From Onthophagus taurus (lineage: Eukaryota; Arthropoda; Insecta; Coleoptera; Scarabaeidae): DNA of 64,000 bases. Every line of letters starts with the position of its first letter. Within the stretch, counting starts at the first letter, position 1. The stretch covers positions 5,895,001-5,959,000 of the forward strand of contig NC_091972.1 in assembly GCF_036711975.1 (NCBI RefSeq). The letters run 5' to 3'. Under the pieces are notes generated by a model that saw only the letters and a list, made by a program, of their open reading frames with translations, was not told the origin of the DNA and did no database searches. Shown piece by piece: positions 54,761 through 64,000 of the stretch. The translations under genes were made by a program, and so were the position numbers.

Positions 54761-57317
54761 ATTAAACAGGAATTGAGACTGGAAGTTTTATACAATTTAG
54801 CCTAAGTTTAATGATAAGTTTATATAGAAAGTGTATATTACAGTTTATAGAAATAAATTTTTAATGTGCATAATCTTAGGTGTTTGTAGTAACTTTATTT
54901 TAACTATTTCATGTACTGCTTCTTCATATACTTTTTCTGGGCGCGTACAAAATTGTTAACGCTGTTGGAACCACAGAATAACTTATTCTGTGACTGTATA
55001 TAGCATGGTAGTCGCCACACAAACGCATTCTTAGATAATTCCGCTGTTTTGTAACATTACAGCAATTATTCCAACAATCCTAAAGTGATAAAACGAACTG
55101 ATTTTAGATTAGTTTGCCTGGATTCAAGATCTATTTAACACTGGTACTACATCTGAATTTACTGTTGCAGACGAAGAGTATCTTGTTGAATACTATACTT
55201 TGACCACAACTATTATTGAAATTGATTGCATAAATTTATTTTTTTAAATAATTTTTTGAATAAAGTTTAAACGTCAATGTGACACAAATTCAATGTTACC
55301 AACTGTAACCAACGTCATAACAATTTGTCAAAATTAAATATCAATTTTATTATTTTTATTATTTAATTAACTAATTCATGCTTAAATCATACGAAAAAGG
55401 GAATTGGTTTACGTTTTTTTAATGTCAAACCTTTGGAAAGTCCTAAAAAAATCAAATTTCATTGACGTTTCTTGAAATTTTGACGTTTCAAATAATTTGA
55501 AATCAAATATATTTCCAAAATCTCTGAAAATTTTATAGAAATCTGAAATATATCTTGGAAATCCTCAAGAAAAGCATGGAAATTTATCGACAGCCTTGTG
55601 GAAATTCCTGAGAATAGCCCAGAAAACTTAGAATATCTCAAATCTTATGAAAATGGAAAATTTTTGAAAATTATCTGGAAATGTTTAGGAACACTGCGAG
55701 AGTCCTTGATAGAACGGTTACATCTCAAATAAATCTCACATAACCCGCACAAACTTGAGAAGTCTTCAAAGAACGGAAGGAAACGAATGGAAATAGACTG
55801 CAAAATTGGATGAATCTCCAGGAAATTGTAGAAAATTTCGATTTCGAAAACACAAGACCTAAAACTAGAACCATTCGGGTTTAGCTGTCTTGAGAGAAGT
55901 GCAGCTAAATGCGAATGTCTGTAGTTCTAGGTCTTGTGGTAGTTCTAGTTTTAATTGTTATTTTGCGTTAGATTGTGGTATATTTTTATTGAACGAAAAG
56001 TAGAACTAACACTAGACCTAGAACCAGAAACATTCGGGTTTAGCCATGCGTTTCTTAAGACGGCCGAAAATTCAGGGTTATCATAAGGACGTTACCTTTT
56101 TCCAAGCAAAACTTTTGCTTTGCAAAACTACCCAGTGCCTGTACTATTAAGCTATGTTGAATTTTATGTGGGACAGTGGAAGTGCATAGTAGTTTTGTAA
56201 CTATTCAATTCCACGACTTGACAAGTGTGCAATGATTTGCATGGTTTTTTTAGAATTATAAAACCATACCCCATAAATAATTAAAATTTTTCAACTTTTT
56301 TTTTAGATTATTTGTATATGATAAGGTTGAAATAAAAATAAACAAAACAAACTTGATAAATTTATATTTACTTGCTAAAAACTATGTGTATAATACAAAA
56401 AATATTTGTATAAACAATGTATCGTTAATAAATTTGATGAAATGTTTAAATATAACACGTAGACAAAAAAATACTGTCTAAAAAAAGTATTGTTTCTATC
56501 TAGATACATAAATAGAAGTAACTGAGAAATTGAGTTATTAAAAATAATCCGTAGAATTAAAAGAGAAAGAATTTGTAGAAAGAAAATAGTGAAGTGAATT
56601 AAAAAAATAAATAAATCCAGGGGAGAGGGCAAATATTTTTCCTTCCTTCTTGCAGGAATGTACAGAATAACTTACAGATAAAGCCAAAAAACGCATTGCT
56701 ATTGTACGTGACACAAAACATTTTTGTGCGTGATTGCATTCTTTTTAAGATGAACGTTTTCCTCGTTTCTTTTTAATTTGAATGTATGATATTAAGTTGT
56801 TAAACGCCAAATGATCACTTACAATTATTGATAATGACAGGATTGGAATCACATTTACTTTTTTTTAATTTATCAATTCCAAATACAAATATTAAATATT
56901 TTTATGAACACTTTTTTTATTACTTTTACTTTTAAAAAAATCAAAAAAACATCATAGACTTTCAGCCTCAAAATGAAAAAAAAATACATCCATCCATACA
57001 TTTCTAGTTTTTGTGTGTACATCTTAATTTTTTTTTAATTAATTTTGGAATCGTAAAAAATCGAGGGCAGTTTTTTTGTAGATTAATATTATGCTTTTTA
57101 ACAAATTTCATTATTTTTTTAATTGTTTAGGATAAAATTAATTAAAGAAATAATTTTAATACGATATTTGTTGTCGCTCGAAGAAATAAAAAAAATAATA
57201 AGAGGGCGTATCTATAGTTTTCAAGTATAGATTGGCCACCACCCCCGCCCGCTATTAGTGGTAATGCAAGTCAATTGAATTGCGTAACCAATCTGCTGCG
57301 GGGGGGTGGACGTGACC
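54761..57317. other. Intergenic DNA between cardiolipin synthase and Src kinase
   Basis: Contains the repeat copy 55843-56067. Around 55105-55246 one frame reads FAWIQDLFNTGTTSEFTVAD then EEYLVEYYTL, which faintly recalls the end of hAT transposases; weak. 56090-57317 is AT-rich and likely includes the kinase 3' UTR. Confidence 0.45.
55843..56067. repeat. AGAACTA repeat copy with unoccupied Tc1 site
   Basis: Contains ACCATTCGGGTTTAGCTGTC, GTAGTTCTAGGTCTTGTGGT, then GCGTTAGATTGTGGTATATT running straight into TTATTGAACGAAAAGTAGAA. The same flanks surround the Tc1 element at 24032-25804, so this is the unfilled version of that site. Confidence 0.85.
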
Positions 57318-62447
<5,130 letters not shown>

Positions 62448-64000
62448 CTAAAAAATAGAAATTAAAAAAATTATTTATGGTTTTATAGACAATGTAATCA
62501 AAGTATTTAAAGTAAACAAAACACTCTAATTTAAGTATAATTTTGAAATAAAATAAAAATAGAAATTTGCTTTACGACCTAAATTTTTTTTAAGAAAACA
62601 ACGTGTTAACAAAAAAGGAAACATTCTTTCGCGTTTCGAATGGTTTTTCCTAAAATTTTTGGCGACATCACCGTCGTGTTGTTAAGATGAGTGAAAGTAG
62701 CCACAAAGAGGAAGAATGCTACGGGTGTTCAAATTCTTTTTAATTTTTTTTTTTGGAGAAGAATAATGAAGCGCGACGAATTCGAAAAAACCGTTAAGAA
62801 TTTTTGGAGTCTGCAGGAAACAAAACGGTGAAGACGATTACGCAAAATAACCAAGTAGGGATAACGAGAAAAAGATGATTAAAATGTTATTTGAAACCGC
62901 TGTTGTTGTTCGAACGAGTTTACAGTTACCTTTTCTTTCTTCGATCTGATTATTATTTGTTTTTGTTCAAAATCAATTCTCGAAGATTCTGAGGCACCGG
63001 TGAAAGAGGTTATCCATTTTTCTTGTTGTTGACGTACTTTCTATTTTGTGGGTTAACGAAGTTTCCGGAATGATTTTCAGAAACTGTTCTTTTACGAAAA
63101 ATGGTTTATAACTTTCTTCTTTTTTTTTGGTTTAAAAAACCGTACAAAAATTTGAATGTTATAATTTATTCATAAAAATAGATTTATTTAAATTAAACAA
63201 TACCTACTTGTGGTATCGCGTCTTTTATGATGAATAAAAATAGAAAATAAAAGTGAAATTGAGTAGAGAATAGGATGTCGCTAAAGTGTTAAAACATAAC
63301 AAAACATTTTTGAATTATTTTCTGCCATATTTAAAAATATATAAAAGGATTATTTATTGCTATATTTATTTATTACAAATATTAACAATGCTTGTATAAT
63401 ACATCAAATGTGGTGATCTCGGTGACACTTTAATTCGCCCTTCTCTAATACACCGATTGAAATAATTCATTTAACACGTTCAGTGCGTATGACTCTGATA
63501 GGAGTCATGTGCGTCTTTTTTTATAATTTATCAAAAAAACCTCGCCGCTCGAACGTGTTAAATACTCTTGAAGAGATGCGGAAACGTACGGTGAAAAGCT
63601 ATCTTATTAGAAAAATAAGCTCTGTTGGAACTGAGTTGGGTCAGTATTATCGAGCAAAAAGTAAAGCGTTCACACATGGACAACGGTCTTTATTCTCTTT
63701 GAAAACTATTACCATTGGTGTGGATCGGTACATCTTACAGCTTTTTTTAGTACTAATTATCTGTATGGCGAGAAATAGAATACTTTCGTTCCTTCAACAG
63801 TTTGGGTTCACATTCAGCTGTAGCAGTGCTGGAGTTTGCGTCATTTGAAAATAAGTTCTGAATGTGTCGAGCGATCTTCATGAAGTCACATGAACATTAA
63901 CTGCTTGGATTATCCAACTACTCCGGGTCTGATGAAGCACAACCACGGGGAACTTCAGCTCGAAGTGGAAATAGTGTCGACGTCGCGTTTTTACCTGGGA
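62448..64000. other. Right end of the window, Src intron or upstream DNA
   Basis: No SH3 exon visible. Contains the MITE 63471-63561. The 121-codon plus frame at 63483-63848 starts inside that MITE and has no domain I know; part of it may be other transposon remains. Confidence 0.5.
63471..63561. mobile_element. Tiny piggyBac-type MITE with TTAA borders
   Basis: Starts TTAACACGTTCAGTGCG and ends CGCTCGAACGTGTTAA, so the TTAA target is on both sides and the ends are inverted. Inside, ATGACTC TGATAG GAGTCAT forms a small hairpin. TTAA targets are used by piggyBac. Only 91 bases, no coding. Confidence 0.7.

Noticed and set aside
55105-55246. Possible hAT transposase tail
   Set aside because: Short and weak resemblance only; mentioned in the intergenic entry but not called as an element.

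Overview
This window is nuclear DNA from an insect, most likely a beetle; the beetle assignment is an inference from protein style and transposon content, since nothing in the window proves the order. It is AT-rich. Genes are split by introns with GT-AG borders, and DNA transposons and broken non-LTR retrotransposons fill the large introns. I joined exons by hand from reading frame, splice sites and similarity to families I know, so borders are good hypotheses but not transcript-verified.

Layout: (1) 1-9482, plus strand, the 3' two thirds of a receptor-type tyrosine phosphatase with two phosphatase domains, both with altered catalytic motifs. A small intronless FUN14 gene sits inside one intron on the other strand. 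(2) 11454-33268, minus strand, amontillado (prohormone convertase PC2), eleven exons over about 22 kb. Its introns hold a mariner-like element, LINE and Penelope-like debris, a higher-order tandem repeat array with a Tc1 element at its edge, and a broken fragment of TER94. (3) 34129-39677, minus strand, three tandem GH18 chitinase genes; only the first carries a chitin-binding domain and the second has a changed catalytic motif. (4) 40998-41527, minus strand, a LEPROT/VPS55 gene whose frame is explained best by a one-nucleotide exon. (5) 42186-50041, plus strand, TER94 (VCP/p97), with a 4.6 kb nested transposon block in its third intron: a pogo/Tigger element, partly duplicated, hit by a Transib-like element and a foldback element. 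(6) 51736-52894, minus strand, ribosomal protein S11 with two alternative versions of exon 2. (7) 53526-54760, plus strand, cardiolipin synthase. (8) 57318-62447, minus strand, the SH2 and kinase part of a Src-family kinase (Src42A type); its SH3 and N-terminal exons lie beyond the right edge.

The genes are mostly unrelated housekeeping or signalling genes, apart from the chitinase cluster. The points most worth checking are the 1-nt microexon of the LEPROT gene, the alternative RpS11 exons separated by only 44 nt, the Transib-like element whose ends begin with the V(D)J heptamer CACAGTG, the TER94 fragment embedded in repeats 20 kb from its parent, and the AGAACTA repeat family, which has an unoccupied Tc1 insertion site elsewhere in the window.
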